Shown here in pieces: positions 12,801 to 26,300 of a DNA stretch of 64,000 nucleotides. The DNA comes from Parus major (taxonomy: Eukaryota; Chordata; Aves; Passeriformes; Paridae). The translations under genes were made by a program, and so were the position numbers. Position 1 is the stretch's first letter, and every line of letters starts with the position of its first letter. Location of the stretch: NCBI RefSeq assembly GCF_001522545.3, contig NC_031781.1, positions 14,105,277 to 14,169,276 of the forward strand, in the 5' to 3' direction. The notes below the pieces were generated by a model, which made no database searches, was not told the DNA's origin, and saw only the letters and a list, made by a program, of their open reading frames with translations.

Positions 12801-15800
12801 TGTGATTCATACTTTAACAGTGCAAGAAAAGGTGGAAGAGGATGGTGTTCTTCTGGCATCATCAGGTAATCTTGTGGTCCAATCCAAAATGAAACAGCAG
12901 CCATGGAAAAACATGGTAAGGAGGAGTTTTCATAGTTTCCTGAAGTGCCATTTTTAGTCATGTTACTATATAAAGAATAAATATTTCCATACCAATTTTC
13001 AGGCAGCAATAAAATATTTTTCTACAAAACCCTAACAAATATTAATATTGTTACACCTTGCAAGATCTCAATAAGCATGTTCTGTGTCAACACACCTGTC
13101 AGAGACAAAAAGATTTAAGAGCTCAGAATGACCGTGAAAGTTCCATTTCTAAATACTGCTTTTGTCCAAAGTATGTTGCTTGCTTAACATGGGACACAAC
13201 CTGCAACTTTACTCCCAGTCAAATACATCTACAACTTATTGGAGCTCATCATATATGTTTGGGGTATAAGTTTTGTGCCAAACATTCTCTTCCTATGTAT
13301 TTGCAAAGAAAAAGCCCCAAAAAACAACCAATTAAAACCCCCAGTTTCAGCAACAATAATGCAGAAAGGGAAAAATATTTCACTTGTTATAGCTGCTGTA
13401 GGTGCTGCTTCCTTGTTATTTTTTTTTAATATGAGAATCACATCCTATTCAACATCTGATTTTCCTGTTTGTTCAAGAGTGCCACAAAGACAAAAATCCA
13501 TCTTGAGGTAACAGAATGTACCTAAGGCTTTACTGCCCTTCTCTAAGAACCTGTTGACATTTGGTTTTGTCCTCATGACATCTGTAACTAATGCAACATT
13601 GGAGCCCAAAGGCTTTAAAATAAAGTTTACCAGCATTAACTGTCAGGTAGCCTTTTCAAATGTTTCTCATACACTTCCTACACCAGATTCAGAAAAATGC
13701 AGGTCTTCATGTAGTCTTTAACCAATGGAAAAGGTCTGTCAAAGATTTCTGGTAACCAGGTGTATGCTATTTCCCAGGCACTCTGCTGGCAGAGAGCAAT
13801 GGCTGATGTTCTTCACCTCAAGTGAACTGTACCCTGTAGGCTGGGAAAAAGCCAAGCCAAGAATCTGCTCTTCAGCTGAGCTATTTTACAGGTAAAAACA
13901 CCAATTATGGATCATGTTCACCCACAGAGTCTTGAACAAGGCTGTGCTTGGAATGGGAACTCTGAGTATCCCTTGTCATCATTGGTCTCCAGAAAGATAA
14001 AGGTCAAATATACATTATTGGTAGGCTTTGCCCAATTCTCAGGGCAAGAGAGTCCTTCTCTCCCACAGGGCAGGACATGATCCCAGTATCTGCAGTGCCT
14101 TCAGCCACCTACTTTAATTGCGAGACTTCTTTATTTTTTTTAAACACAAAACTGGCCTCTTCGGAAAAGAACGACAATGTTTTGGCTTTTTTGTGTTATC
14201 ACTAAGCTGACAACACAACTTCAGTTTACCAAATGAACCCTAAAGTGTCATTGCATTTCAACTGTTTCACTGTGGTCACCCCAATACAGATGAGAGATGT
14301 AAAGGCCTCATAATATAATACAGAAAATGATCAATGTAAGAGTTGGGAATTTCTCTGTTAAGGATAGTGGGGTTTTGCATTACAGTTCAGTTTTTCAGGA
14401 TAGGAATACTCTCAGCTTTTGGCAGCTGAAGATTCAGAATGTGCAGGAGAGGCTGACTAACACCCCATTAGAGCCATCCTTTAATTTCTGTGATCTCTTG
14501 TCTTTGCCTGCTTAGAAGAGTCTCTCCAAGACTGAAACAAGCCTTAATCTTTCACTCTCTGCTCCTGTGGTCTAAGTCCTGCTGTATAAAATACTTATCT
14601 GAGTCTGTTGAGAATTAAGCAGCTTTTTGTAGATAAAATTCATGAGTCTGTGATTGACTTTTCCAGACCCCCAGAGCTTTGGGCTGTCCTGTAGTGCATT
14701 AAGCTACCCTCAAGAAAAGTACACCTCATCTTAGATCAACATAAAAACAAAACCTTTCCAGAGGAAGAGAACACACTATTTTAAGTCTGGTGTCCCTAAA
14801 AAAACAGAAGGTAAAGCACAGGTATCCAATGATGTTTTGAAAGGTGTTTCAGCCATTTTTATGTCTGGTTATGTAACTATAAGCAATAACACAGATTTTT
14901 AAACAAGCAGCATTTAGTGAGCTTGGTGACCTTGCTACACACATAAATGCATCCCTCAAGAGGAAAAAAGGTATAATAGCTGGTTTGGGATTGATGGATT
15001 TGCTGTGGGTCTGTGCTTAAACAAAAGAGAGGGAAGTGAGGAGAAAGTGAATGTTTGGAAATACCATCTCAGAGAAAAGGACATATAAAAAGAAAATGTA
15101 AAGTGAAATGTTGTTTATGGTTGCTCAACACAAGAATAGACAAACTTTTAACATGCAACAGAGATTTAAACACAACATGGACAGAGGAAATTAATATTCC
15201 AGTTCTACAGACAGAATACCGGTCTCAAAATGCAACTTCTTAAGAAGTGGGAAACTCCCAGTGACTGGACATTCCCCAACTCAATGATTGTCTTCTGCAT
15301 TGAGCTGCAGATTAAGACTGCAGTGAGTTACTGCAGGCACTAGACTGGCAATTCCAGGACAAGACATCACCCAGGGCACAGATGAGATTCTCAAGCATGT
15401 TACCACTTCCCGTGGTAGCAAGGAAAGGCAGAGACCTGGGCTAGGAAACCCACACCAGCAAGAGGAAAACGTAAGGTTTTGGGCAGGTTGTTCTAGGCCA
15501 GAGGGATCAGTTGGACAAGCACAGAAAAAACACAAAGAGACTGTGGTCTGGACAACAGACATGCAAGAGAAAATCTGATTAATCTGGAGGGTAGAATGAC
15601 TGAAACTTAGTCCATGGGAAGTTTGGAATAAAATTATCATCATTCTGTTTTGGAGAGAAGACTGAAAATTAGAGCATTCTTTACAGACAGGAAATGAGAA
15701 AGAAAACCCATCAAAACAATATTAAGTTTTTCCAAATTAGACAACAGCTGAGATTCCCATTTTTTGGTCCCTTGAGCTGCCAGGCACTCATCTTTTCTTT

Positions 15801-18520
15801 CCAGTAACCCGAGAGAGAGCCAGGTGTCCCCAAGCCCGTTCCCAGGCTGTCAGAAGGGCGCAGCAGAGGTTGCCAAACTGCTGCTTCTCCAAAGTGGAAA
15901 CCATGGAGCTGGGTACCCTCAACCCAGGGAGCTGCTGGGACACATCTACCCTAAACCTGCAGATACCAGAGCCAGGAGCAGCCTGAAAGGCTGAGAGGCA
16001 CTGAGCCAGCAAGCCCTGGAAACCCAGACTCCCTGACAGCTTGCCAAGCAGCTTGCCAACAGCCAGGCAAAGGGCCAGCGCTTCAGCGCAAGTCAGTAGG
16101 AATCTCCTCTCTGCTTTGGTATCAGCTAGTCAGACTTCTCCTGAAGGGAATGCTTGTCATTCCTGCTGGGAAGCTGCATGTGTGGCCCTACAGCCCACTT
16201 CCTACCAGCCCTTGCATGTGGGCACAGCAGTCAGCTGTGGAGATGTGACCCCAGAGCATCTTGTGTCACACTTGATGCTTATTTCCTCTCCCCTTCCAAA
16301 GCCAGATTTAACACAATCTATTCTTCCTTCCCTATGTTCTTTGCTTGAGGCTGCTTTGCCTCCATCCTGAGACAACATATAATTTTATGAAGGACATTTT
16401 ATAGCAGACAGCTTCCCAGTTCCTCTATGACCATTTACTGCTGTAGGATGCAGCTGCTTTGTGCCCATGCATCATCCTCAGGCAAAACACTTTGGTAAAA
16501 GCCAAACATTCTAGAAGGGTTTTATAAGACTTATGATCCCAAGTGAGTCTTTAAATATATTCTATTGATTAGTTTTGGCTATATATATGAATAAGGAATT
16601 GAGGATCTGTCCTGCAGCTTTAACTTAGGCTGTTAACATACTACAGCAAGAGTGACTTTTGTCCCAGTCAGAATTAGGCCCTCAGTCCTGAAGCCAAGAA
16701 CAACAAACTCAAATGTGACCTTTGCATGACAGGGTTGTATGAAGAATGAGCTAGGCTAAACCCCAAACTTGCATCTCCCCTTACAAGACATGTGCAAATT
16801 CCCACTCGCATTTGGAACTCTGCTCCTACCTGCTTCCTGGAAACCCAGATCAGACAAGACAGCGTGACAGCTTTCACTGTTTTTTTCATGAGATACCCTC
16901 CTTGTCCTTTTTCCCTTTCCCCACTTTTAAAATCACAATGAGATTTCTTACTTCCAGATTTCTCTAATCTTTTCCCTGTGGTGTGTCCATTTTAGCCAGC
17001 CTCCCCTCTTCCCTCTAATACCCAACACTGCTCTCTTTGTCAGGGAAGTCGTGGGGAGTTCAGGTTTTCCCCTCTCCATTTCTCTTTGGACCTGACACTG
17101 CTCCTGACCCCTGCTCAGCCTTTGCTTTGAAGTGCTTTTTCTGCTCTCTGCTTTCCCACTGGATTGTGTTAACCCTCCTCCTTTCCCCGCTCCATCAGTT
17201 GGCTTCAATAAGCGAGAGGAGCTCACTGGAACCTCCTCTTTTGTGTTATCAGCATGCTTTCACTTCTCATAAAACCCTACCCACCTTCCACATAAAACAG
17301 TTCAGCAAAAGATGACAGCTTCCAAGGCCTGGGAACACTGCTAAATTCCACGTGGGAGCACTGCTGGCTGTCCCAGACAAGGTTGTCAAATAGGTCTTGT
17401 GTTTGACCTAGGCAACTTCACAGTAATGTCTAAAAACAAGCTGCCACCTTCTCCCCTCTCCCCAGGTCAATGGCATTCAAGGGTCTTTTTTTGCCATGTG
17501 CTGCACACAGCACTACCCTGGTGGGGCTCTGCAACTTTGTTCCTGCTCAGCTGCAATTTTAATGGAAAACACGCCCACAAATTTGGTTTAAGTACAGATG
17601 ACTGATTTGATTCAGTCTCCTTGGTGCTACAGCTGCTCACGGATGGATGTTCAGGTCAGAGCAAGAAATGGCATCAGCACAAAGAATGGCTCAGCTCTTA
17701 CTTATTACAGTCTCCTGTAAGCTTCCCAGATCTATAAATATTCACGTTATTCCCACAAAGGGGAAGAAAGAGGATGATTTGTATCCTTCTAGCTTGTTCT
17801 GTTAACACATTCCCATTTTTCAGTGTTTTCCAGTTGGATAAATACCATGACGAACAGGAAACCCTTGTGACAGAAAATACATTTTAGAGTAAATTGCATT
17901 GGTGCATAGTTTATAAATATTTGCAATGGAATGTGGAAAATATCTCTATTGATCACGTTAATGTATGCTGGATACAGAGGACAAATTCTCTAAGACATGA
18001 ATAGAACTGCCACTACAGGAAAAAAATCATGCAGAATTTGTATGTGCTATATAACACATAGACAAAAATGCTTTAAAGTAGAAAATGCTACTTTAATTAT
18101 GATGGTAAAGCTTGCTTTATTTTCTATACCTCTTTTGCCAGAAAGTTAAGCATCTCACAAAAATCTGAGTCATATTGCCTGAGGATCAAAACCAGAGAAA
18201 ACTCAAAGCTTGCTAAAATGTTGTAACCTATTAACCACTCCATTAGTGAGAGCTGGTAATAACATTTAAATAAGAACATAAAAACATTATTTTGCTCAAA
18301 AATTACATTGCAAAGATAAACAGTAAGAGCTTGGGAATACCCTGATTAACACAGCAGGCTGAAGGACTTGTATAGATCTCTCCTCCACTCTTCTAAGTAT
18401 TTTTCATTATTGCTTACTAGATTATTAATTATTTTTGAAAGGATTATTGTAGTTACAAATTCCCACTCAGGCTTCTTCACTCACCACTTGAGAATACTGC
18501 AAAGGAACACCTTTCCACTT
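12801..18520. other. Non-coding unique sequence, no gene seen
   Basis: Unique DNA with occasional splice-like signals but no convincing exon. Good acceptors without donors end at about 14516, 15801 and 17199. After 15801 a frame stays open for about 62 codons but has no start and no donor match. A minus-strand ATG frame of 120 codons (15643 to 15281) resembles nothing I know. A small local duplication (AGCAGCTTGCCAA-like) lies at about 16037-16060. Confidence 0.7.
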
Positions 18521-18568
18521 TGTGCTGCTCCCACATGCATGTGGCTTTGTGCATGTGGGAGCAGCACA
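18521..18568. repeat. Perfect 19-bp inverted repeat (hairpin)
   Basis: The left arm TGTGCTGCTCCCACATGCA at 18521-18539 is exactly the reverse complement of the right arm at 18550-18568, separated by a 10-nt loop. The left arm and loop also contain a 14-bp palindrome, CCACATGCATGTGG, at 18531-18544. Pairing does not continue beyond the arms. The stem is slightly short for a canonical microRNA precursor and there is no flanking pairing, so I describe it only as a foldback. Confidence 0.9.
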
Positions 18569-18980
18569 GGGACACTGAGCCACAGCATTCCAACACAACC
18601 CCAGGGGTTTGACTGATCCCCTCCCTGACACCTCAGCACAGGTTAATTCCTCTGTGCCACACTGATGCAGCTGTACCAGCAATAACAACCTTTCTCTCCT
18701 CCCCCCTTTTTTACCCTGGGCATTTTAAGGCAAGTACTACCTGGGAGCCTTCAAACCCCTTTCACCCAACACAATGGTGATCTTACAGCTGCTCATTTTC
18801 CAGCTTCCATCAGCATCATGCAATTAAAGGATCTCTGACAGGAGTCATTAAAACCCCTCCCCATGAAGCTGTTCAAAACATAAACCAGCCAAAAAAGGAC
18901 ACTGGGAACGATGCATGTGGAGTTCACAGCCCCTCACTTCACAGCTACCAGCCTGCTTAGGTGCAGTGACTTCTCACCTT

Positions 18981-19030
18981 TAAAATAATAATAATATATA
19001 ATAATAATAGTAGTAGTAGTAGTAATTATA
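18981..19030. repeat. TAA/TAG trinucleotide microsatellite
   Basis: An interrupted array of AAT/TAA units passes into about five TAG units, giving a simple repeat of about 50 bp. The change of unit midway suggests an older array with a point change that later expanded. Confidence 0.9.
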
Positions 19031-19249
19031 CACACTGAGTGCCCATTCAACTGTTTTACTGGCAAGTAGCTTAACCAAATGGGAAACAGGGTGGGAATAA
19101 CCTACTTTGATGTCCCCATAGTCCCTGTGAAAATCAGGGTGGCCAAGGTGACTGGTGTGTCTTTCCATACAGCCAGTGCTGATCATCTGCTCGGGGGCAG
19201 CAGGAGCCCTGGGCAGCCCTCAGCAGAGCCTCCTCCTCCCGCCTTCCAG

Positions 19250-19270
19250 GTATCTCAAGGATTTAGGAAG
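19250..19270 (+). other. Candidate 21-nt microexon (unverified)
   Basis: Seen: a strong pyrimidine tract (CCTCCTCCTCCCGCCTTCCAG), then 21 nt, then a near-consensus donor (AAG|GTGAGT). The seven codons would read VSQGFRK if phase 0, with no stop, and the length keeps the frame. Vertebrate neuronal microexons of 3-27 nt share this architecture. However, 76 nt upstream another acceptor (CTTTCCATACAG, ending at 19173) could pair with a weaker donor at 19249, and no flanking coding exons were found. A chance splice pair cannot be excluded. Confidence 0.17.
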
Positions 19271-19327
19271 GTGAGTGCTCATGGTTATGGAGCTGGCTGA
19301 GAGCCATGACTCATTTTACACTGGCCA

Positions 19328-19831
19328 TTAAGCAGCCTGGAGGCAACCAGCATGGATCTGAAGCTGCTGCACATGTTTACCTTGCCTGGGGGAAAACAGG
19401 GTAGGGGAAGTGCTGGCAGTACCCATGTCTTGACTCTGTACACAAATATCCTCCACCCCCCACCTCCCATTCCAGATTCTTGCATTCACTGCATTACATC
19501 CTTGGTGTCTCAGCTGTGCTGTGCTGGACTGTGTAGAAAACATCAGCATCTTTTCCCCACAGCAGAGAGCAGCCGTGTCCTCACTGGCGAGTTCAGGGCA
19601 CCAGACAAAGGCAGAAAACCTGCAGCCCTGCCAAGCCCAAAGGGATCTGTGACAGGCCTGTACTCCAAGCCCTTCCACCACAGCATGAGAGAAATGGCTT
19701 TCAAGAACAACAACAATTATGTACATTCTGTACCATGTTAAAGAGGGAAAATAGCAACGGGGACAAGAAAAGCTTGGGTTGTGAAGGATGTTCCAGCAGA
19801 GGTGATTAATGGTGTTGAAAGAAACCCACAT
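19328..19831 (-). other. 167-codon open frame, probably chance
   Basis: This is the longest ATG-started frame outside the minisatellite (start at 19831, stop at 19328). The translation is rich in Cys and Trp, shows no repeat, signal peptide or domain I recognise, and includes no clear splice sites. The plus strand is also open for 390 nt here (19352-19741), showing that the segment is simply poor in stop triplets. With six frames over 64 kb, roughly one such frame is expected by chance. Confidence 0.1.
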
Positions 19832-19865
19832 TGTTTCAAATTTCTTTCCAATTAGCCACGAAGAT

Positions 19866-19920
19866 ACTCCCTCCTTTTCCCTCTTGTTCTATTCCCCCCC
19901 TCCTTTTCTACTTTTACCTG
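19866..19920 (+). repeat. Polypyrimidine tract
   Basis: About 55 bp are almost wholly C and T on the plus strand, including a run of seven C. Such tracts can adopt triplex structures or serve as splice acceptors; here the end of the tract lacks a clean AG and no exon follows. Confidence 0.6.
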
Positions 19921-19989
19921 CATTGGATTTAGAATCAAGGTTCATGATTTGTGTTATGACAGCAGGAATAAAGGATCTGTGTTCTGTAT

Positions 19990-20330
19990 GCATGGGGATT
20001 TAAAGCATTGCCTTTGATGGCTCATTAGCTGCATGTGGCTACATGCAACACTGCTCGACTGAGATATATTGCCCAGGATTTAATTCCAGAATTATTTCAA
20101 AGGCATTAAATCGAATGCTTGCCCTTTTCACCATGGTATTTAAATGGTACTTTGTATGCCAAACTTAAAAAAAGAACACAGGAAATACAGATGCACTGCT
20201 GCTGGAGCATGTATTGACTTTGTTAATGTGTTAAACGTTTATTAGAATTTTTTTAAACAAGATAGTGTAAACTCAGTTGTTACTACAAGTAACTTTCTCT
20301 GCTACAAGAGAAGAAGGAGAATTTTTTTTC
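19990..20330. promoter_or_regulatory. Possible conserved non-coding element
   Basis: AT-rich unique sequence with many short homeodomain-like and ATTA-containing words (TTTAATTCC, GAATTATTT, GGCATTAAATCG) and no open frame. The texture resembles developmental enhancers of vertebrate gene deserts. This is an impression only, since no alignment was available. Confidence 0.18.
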
Positions 20331-23300
20331 TTAACTAACAAACAGCTCTCAGAACTAGTGAACAATATCTCATTTGTTCAGCAAGACTTAAAGATGAGAA
20401 CAGTCTCAGGCTGGAAAAGAGATGTGAGCATTTCTGTGCTGACTGAATAAAACAAACCAGACAAAGCTTCTTCCACAGTAGGGAGGAGATCAAACCTCAG
20501 AGCTGAGCTGAAGGTCAGGAGTCTCAGAGCTCTCCAGGCACAGCCCCAACCAGCTACTCCTGGTGGAAGGCTGCTCAAGGACCCTCTGGAGAAGCAGCTC
20601 TGTGCTCTCAGCTTACAGCCTGCCAGGGACATCCAGGGATGAGTGCTTGCCTCTGGTGCACAAAAGCAAACCCTCCAAAACTGCACTTATTTACTGCTGA
20701 TTTATCTACAACCTCTGCTAAGAAAGAGTCCTCTGTATTCTCATTTTCTCCCCATTTGCCTTGTCCCTGCGGATTCAGGGATGCTACTGGTAAAACACAA
20801 AGTGGACTTTATCCAGTTTACCACCAAACTTTCATTCTGAAATAAAGCAAACCCAAAACACAGTTTCCTTGAACTCACAGTGGGGATATCCCTCTGCTCA
20901 ACTCCCCTTGCCTACAAAGGGTCACACTTGAGTGCAGAGCCATGCAGGGGCAGCTGCCCAGCACTCTGCCCACTCACTTCACCCCCTCTCCTCCCTGCCA
21001 GCATCCCTGCATCACAAACACATCCAAATGTCAACTTTTCATCCAAGAGGCGACACATAACACAACTATTTGCACAATTTTCTTTTATGTGTGGCCACAA
21101 CTGGCTGGAGCTGGTGGCTCTGTTGGAGACTGAAGGACAGTGGGCATTACTATAATTTGCATCTGGATTTGGAATTTAACACCATTTGGGAAACACAGGG
21201 AATTACCTAGAACTGTGTTTCCATTCAGCAACACCCAGGAGTCTGCAGCAGTATTACACCACAATTCAGCTTCAGCTGGGAACCACGTTTTACCGCCTTA
21301 ATCACAAGACTTCTGAGTAACCACTGGCACAAAAAGATGCAAGAGGCAGAAGAATTTGCCTTTTTGAGCTCATTTGAGAGCTTGTCATTGTGTTTTAAGT
21401 CCTCTAATAAAACAGCATTAGCAAAGACACCAGATTCCTTCATGTGCCTGAAAATACACATGCACACACAGAGATCCTCTCCACTTCTGCCCTGCCTACC
21501 AAAGGAACTGCAAAAGAGCAAATCTGTCCAAACACATGGGCTGCATCTGGCCTGAGGTCTCTGGGGGGCTGTGCAGTGGGGACAGAGTAGGGAGGTAGAG
21601 GAAAGATTGCCCAAAGTGCTCTTTCTGGCCCAATTCCAGCACATATATAATTTAATTGGGAATGCTGCATTACCCTTAGTCACTGTGTAGCAATAGTTAA
21701 CTTGGTTATTTAGTAACTAAAGACAGTTTTGTACAATTAAACGATTTTTTTCATGTATGAGGGTCTGGAAAGGGACTTTACATTGCACATAAGGGTCCTA
21801 GCTTGCCACAAATGAGTGTGCACAACTGAGGCTGGTCCCATGTGGATGAAGCTTGGTTTGATTTTCTGTGGAGATTCAAGATAACATGCCCAAATTTCTG
21901 TGTACCCATATATCATAGCATAGGTATTTCCCCACTTCCACCTTAACCATGGGATGTTTTGACTCCAACATCACTTTCAGATTACACCCTGTGGTATGGA
22001 ATTGCCACGCAGAGTTTTCCCAGGATCCACTATTTTCTGCATTTAAGTAAAGCTTCAGCTTCAAACAGGATGTGAAGCCCTGCTTTTACACGATTTCATG
22101 GCATGTTGAGGAATGAAGTACTGGTGTTTGAGGCAAGTGATTTACTGACATGGGGTTATCCAGAGGTTTAATTTGTCATGCATCTCACTCCCATGCTTTG
22201 TTTCCCTCTTCACTCTCTTTCTCAGAGGCAGCATGCTGCACACCCCTGGCAGTGAAAGGGCCTCCCTTCACACAGCAGCAATTAATTTTTCTCAGCTTCT
22301 CTCCAGCCAGATATCAATGATTCCACAGGATCTGCAAAGACTCTTTAAGACCCTGTCAGAAACATGGAAGCCTTCTTTTTCCTACTGCTTAGTTAAACAC
22401 AGCTTCTGCATTCAGATTACCCAGACTGATCAATCTCATTCCTTCCTTCTTGATAAAATATTGGGTGTCAGAGTCTTTTAATCCAACAATCTGCCAGCCA
22501 CAGTCCCATTCATCTGCTGGCATGGAGACAGAGTAGGCTTAAAGTGATGTTTGATCATCAATGCCTTTACCTTTGGATGTTAGATTATTGCAGTGCTTAC
22601 AGACTGAGCCAGGTCCTGCACCTCACACCAGATACCACAGCTGGAAGAAGAGACACCCAATAGATTCACAGCTCAAGCAAGACCTCCAAAAGCTTTTGTT
22701 TTCAAAGCAAATGAATCAGCTTTAAAGCACTTTGTCCAGCCCTGGATTCTTCTAGGGCTGTGCAAACACTTGACTGCAGGGAGATGGATTTTGTCATAGC
22801 AACATCCAAGAGAAGAGTCAGCTCTGGCATTTCCATGTTCACTCTCACTTGCATCATGGTGTCTCCATCCATGGTGAGAGCCAACACACTGCCCCTGCCC
22901 TGGTCATCTTACACTGACTCTGTCACAAATACTGGCCATTAGAGAGGGGTGATTTTAAAAAGAGTTAAAATTCCGAAAAGCGAGTCTTTTGCTCAGGGAT
23001 GTTATTGGATCACATCCTTCAAATAGACAGCAGCTCCAGTTACTGCTCTTACAAGTTTTTTCTGACCAAGCAGAGGCTCCTGTCTCCCACCACAGCTACT
23101 CTGCATTTGAAGAGAAGCACCAGCAGGTTGGAAATCCACAGAGAACAACTGCAGGCAGAAAGGACTGCTTATTTATTTTACAAGGATATGATAGCAGTTA
23201 GGACAAGCTATCACAGTGGAAATATGCAGTTGCATGCAGTAATGTGGATCATAAAAAGAGATTAATTAGTGATGCAAACCTAAAGTAGATTAATTAAAGT

Positions 23301-26300
23301 ACACTAAACCAGGCATAATTTCTTTCACAACCTGCTTGATTTTAATCTGACTTGCTCTGTAAAAGTGTTTTCCTTTGGGTTTATTGTTTGCCCTTTTGTG
23401 TCCTCCTCCAAAAGATACCTTCACACAACTGCCCAAGAAGCACTGTCTACACCTGCAAGGACAGGGCTCCTTATGGCAATATTTATTTAAAAGGGGAAAA
23501 TAACTGCTTGCTTATTGATTTTAAAAGGAGCTTTCAGAACACACTGAGGGGATTAGCACTCAGCTCATCCTAACTCATCTTCATTGCCTGAACTCATGTA
23601 GCTCCTTCAGTTAACCTGCCAAAGTAATTTAATGATGTTTTTGATGAATCCCAAAAATAAACTCTGGGCACTTGTGACGCGCTCAGGCAAGATCATGGCA
23701 ACAGAACACGTGCAGGGGAGGCCAGTGGCCAAACCCAAGAGGAAACCTCTACTGAGCCAAGACTCCTTTGTCTGTGGTGATCATGATTGTATCACAGTTA
23801 CACTTCAAATTTCCAGCTGATATGCAGAGCTCACATGTTAAATACCAAAGATATGGATAACTCAAGCCTGCCTGGCTTCCAGAGTGCCTTCTGCATTCCA
23901 GAAAAGAGGATAGTAGTGGGGAAAAGCCACCCCTTCAACCCCAGAGGTCAATGGCTGGGGAGGTGAAAGATGAAACCTGCCCTGTGGCCTTCAGCCAGGC
24001 CTTCATTCTCAGCTTCAGCACAAGATGAAACAGGACCCAAAGTGAACAAGGGAATCTGAACATGAGGGGGAAAATAAGAATTGCTCTCTGGAGCAAATCT
24101 GAGTATGTACCATGTCTCTCAGATGTGGGGCATGTCTTCCACGCCACTGTCACTCCTGGTGCTCTTTTCACCTGAACCAATTATCTCAGGATGCCTTTTG
24201 TCTTGTATGCCCACTGGCCATTCTATGGACAGAAAGGTGGTGAAATTGGTTCCACACTTTTTATTAGAGAATCTCTCAGTATTCCTATCACTTCATAACC
24301 CGTGGCTCTTTGCCACAGATTTGTGACAAGCACAGAAGCAGCTCTTCCTTACAGTTTAGCTTCTTTAATGTGAAATAGGGATACAGCAGTCCACTTCAGT
24401 TCCAAATCCAGCCAGAACATTTTTCTTTCAAAAGCAGTAAAGCAATATTAAGCCATTTCCTTGGGGCAGTGGAAATATGAAATACAGCAGACTCTCCTGC
24501 TTTAAAGTAGACTTTGTTGTTTTTGGTTTTTTTTTTTTACTGTGAGTGGTCTGACATATACCAGCCACCATTATACACCAATAAAAGCAAAACTCAATTT
24601 TCTGTCACAATGAAGATGACCAATAAAATTTTAAACATGGACAACACCCATACAATTCTATAAAACCTGAGCAGAATCATAAAGCTCCCTTTAAAAACAC
24701 ACAGACTCGCATAGAGGGGGTTCTACAGTCATATAAATTATCCAACTTTACCGTAGAAGGAATATAGTGCACATCATCTCACACTTCTTCAACATTGTCT
24801 AAACTAGCCCTATTAACAGGTATGGGGCTGCTCTTCAGCACCACTGGGGTTTTTGGCAATAGCAACACAAAAATTTCAGCAAAGACTGCATCACATCAAG
24901 AGAATGCTAACAGTTAACTACATTAGACCAAATATTACTATGTATTGTGCAGAAGCCTGCAGGGCTCAGCCAAAACCACAATCATCTTTGAAAAGAGAGA
25001 AGGGATCTCTGCCCTGCAGCCTCAGTAGAGAAAACAGATGAAGATGGGGAAAATGTTGCTTAGTGCAGAGACAATACAAGAACTGTTTCCAAGTGCCAGG
25101 AGTCCTGTGCATCCTGTCTGGAATTCTTGTGTGGATGGGTGCAAGCCTTAGGAGCAAATTATCTGGGGGAGGAGACCAGGGAAAGAGGTGATGAGGAAGG
25201 GCAGGGGTGTGGGAGGGTCATCTGTGGGCAGAACAGGCTAAATGTTCTTGACACTTGCCTGCAGTGAGAACCACAGGAGGTCTGCCAGAACCCAGCCTGG
25301 CACCAAGGATAAATGGAGGTGCTGCAGAACAGGAGAGGAGCTACCACTTGCTGGTGCAGTCACATGAGGATGGATGGTGGGAACAAACTTTGGGTGGTAA
25401 AAGAGCAAATCAACTTCCTGCAGTAGATTTGAAGTGGTGTGAAAAAGAAAAAATAAAAGCACAGATTCTAAGCCCTTTGCCTTGGAAGAGGAAGAAAGAG
25501 AGGTGGCTGCACATGCAAGGTGCTGCCAGTTCACAGGCAGTAGGATGTGGAGAGCCCCCCAGCAGTGAGGGTGGGCAGGGGACACAGCTGCATGTCTGGA
25601 GAATGCTCAGCACTGTGAGCAGCAGCTCCTGAGCCCTGTGGAAAGGAATGGCCTGATTGCACCTACACATCAGACCAATTTTATTGTCTCTGTTTAGAGA
25701 AAAAGAGCCCAAATCCTCTCAAGCGCTGATAAGAAGTTTCTGTGAGTCATACCAAGGAGGCAAAAATTTTACCATGTTTTGCTTCTGTCTGGAAATGTGG
25801 TAACAGAGTCCAAACCAGAAAAGGAAGGCCTCTGGGAACATTTGAATTAGAACTCAAGGATTTCATTAAGGAAAACTATTTAACATGCTTAAAAAGCTTT
25901 TGCATTAAGAATGAAATCAAGCAAGGTACAGATGTAAGGTAATTACAGAAAGAAGATTAAAGGGTCAGATTCTTTTGTCATCTAGAAAAAAGGATGCACA
26001 GAGTTTACCATTTTGCAGAAGATAGAGGCCATTAGCATGGGTAACCCAAGGACTTCTCTTCCCAGTTTTCCTCCTCCCTGCTCTATGAGGTTATTTGGGC
26101 TCTCCTGTGCTGGATACTTGAAGGTTCACTCCAGAGTATGAGACACATTTGCCCCACAGCAACAGCACCATTTACTTCAGGGGTATTTTAGAATATTATG
26201 TAATGGTTATACAGCAATCTTCAGAAAACAAAAGTGCCTTTTTTTTTTTTTAAACCCACTTTTAACTCCACTGCAGTTGGAAATAAAGGAAATAAAACTA

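Noticed and set aside
13478..13507. 30-nt segment with acceptor TTCAAG and donor GAG|GTAACA
   Set aside because: Both splice signals are weaker than for the listed microexons and there is no supporting context.
15281..15643. 120-codon minus-strand ATG frame
   Set aside because: No homology recognised and no promoter, splice or poly(A) support; the size is within chance expectation.
22173..22481. 102-codon frame after a very strong acceptor at about 22202
   Set aside because: There is no donor and no polyadenylation signal nearby, and the nominal start is TTG; the acceptor alone is not enough.
25255..25632. 125-codon plus-strand frame
   Set aside because: It begins with TTG rather than ATG, has no convincing splice sites and no recognisable domain.
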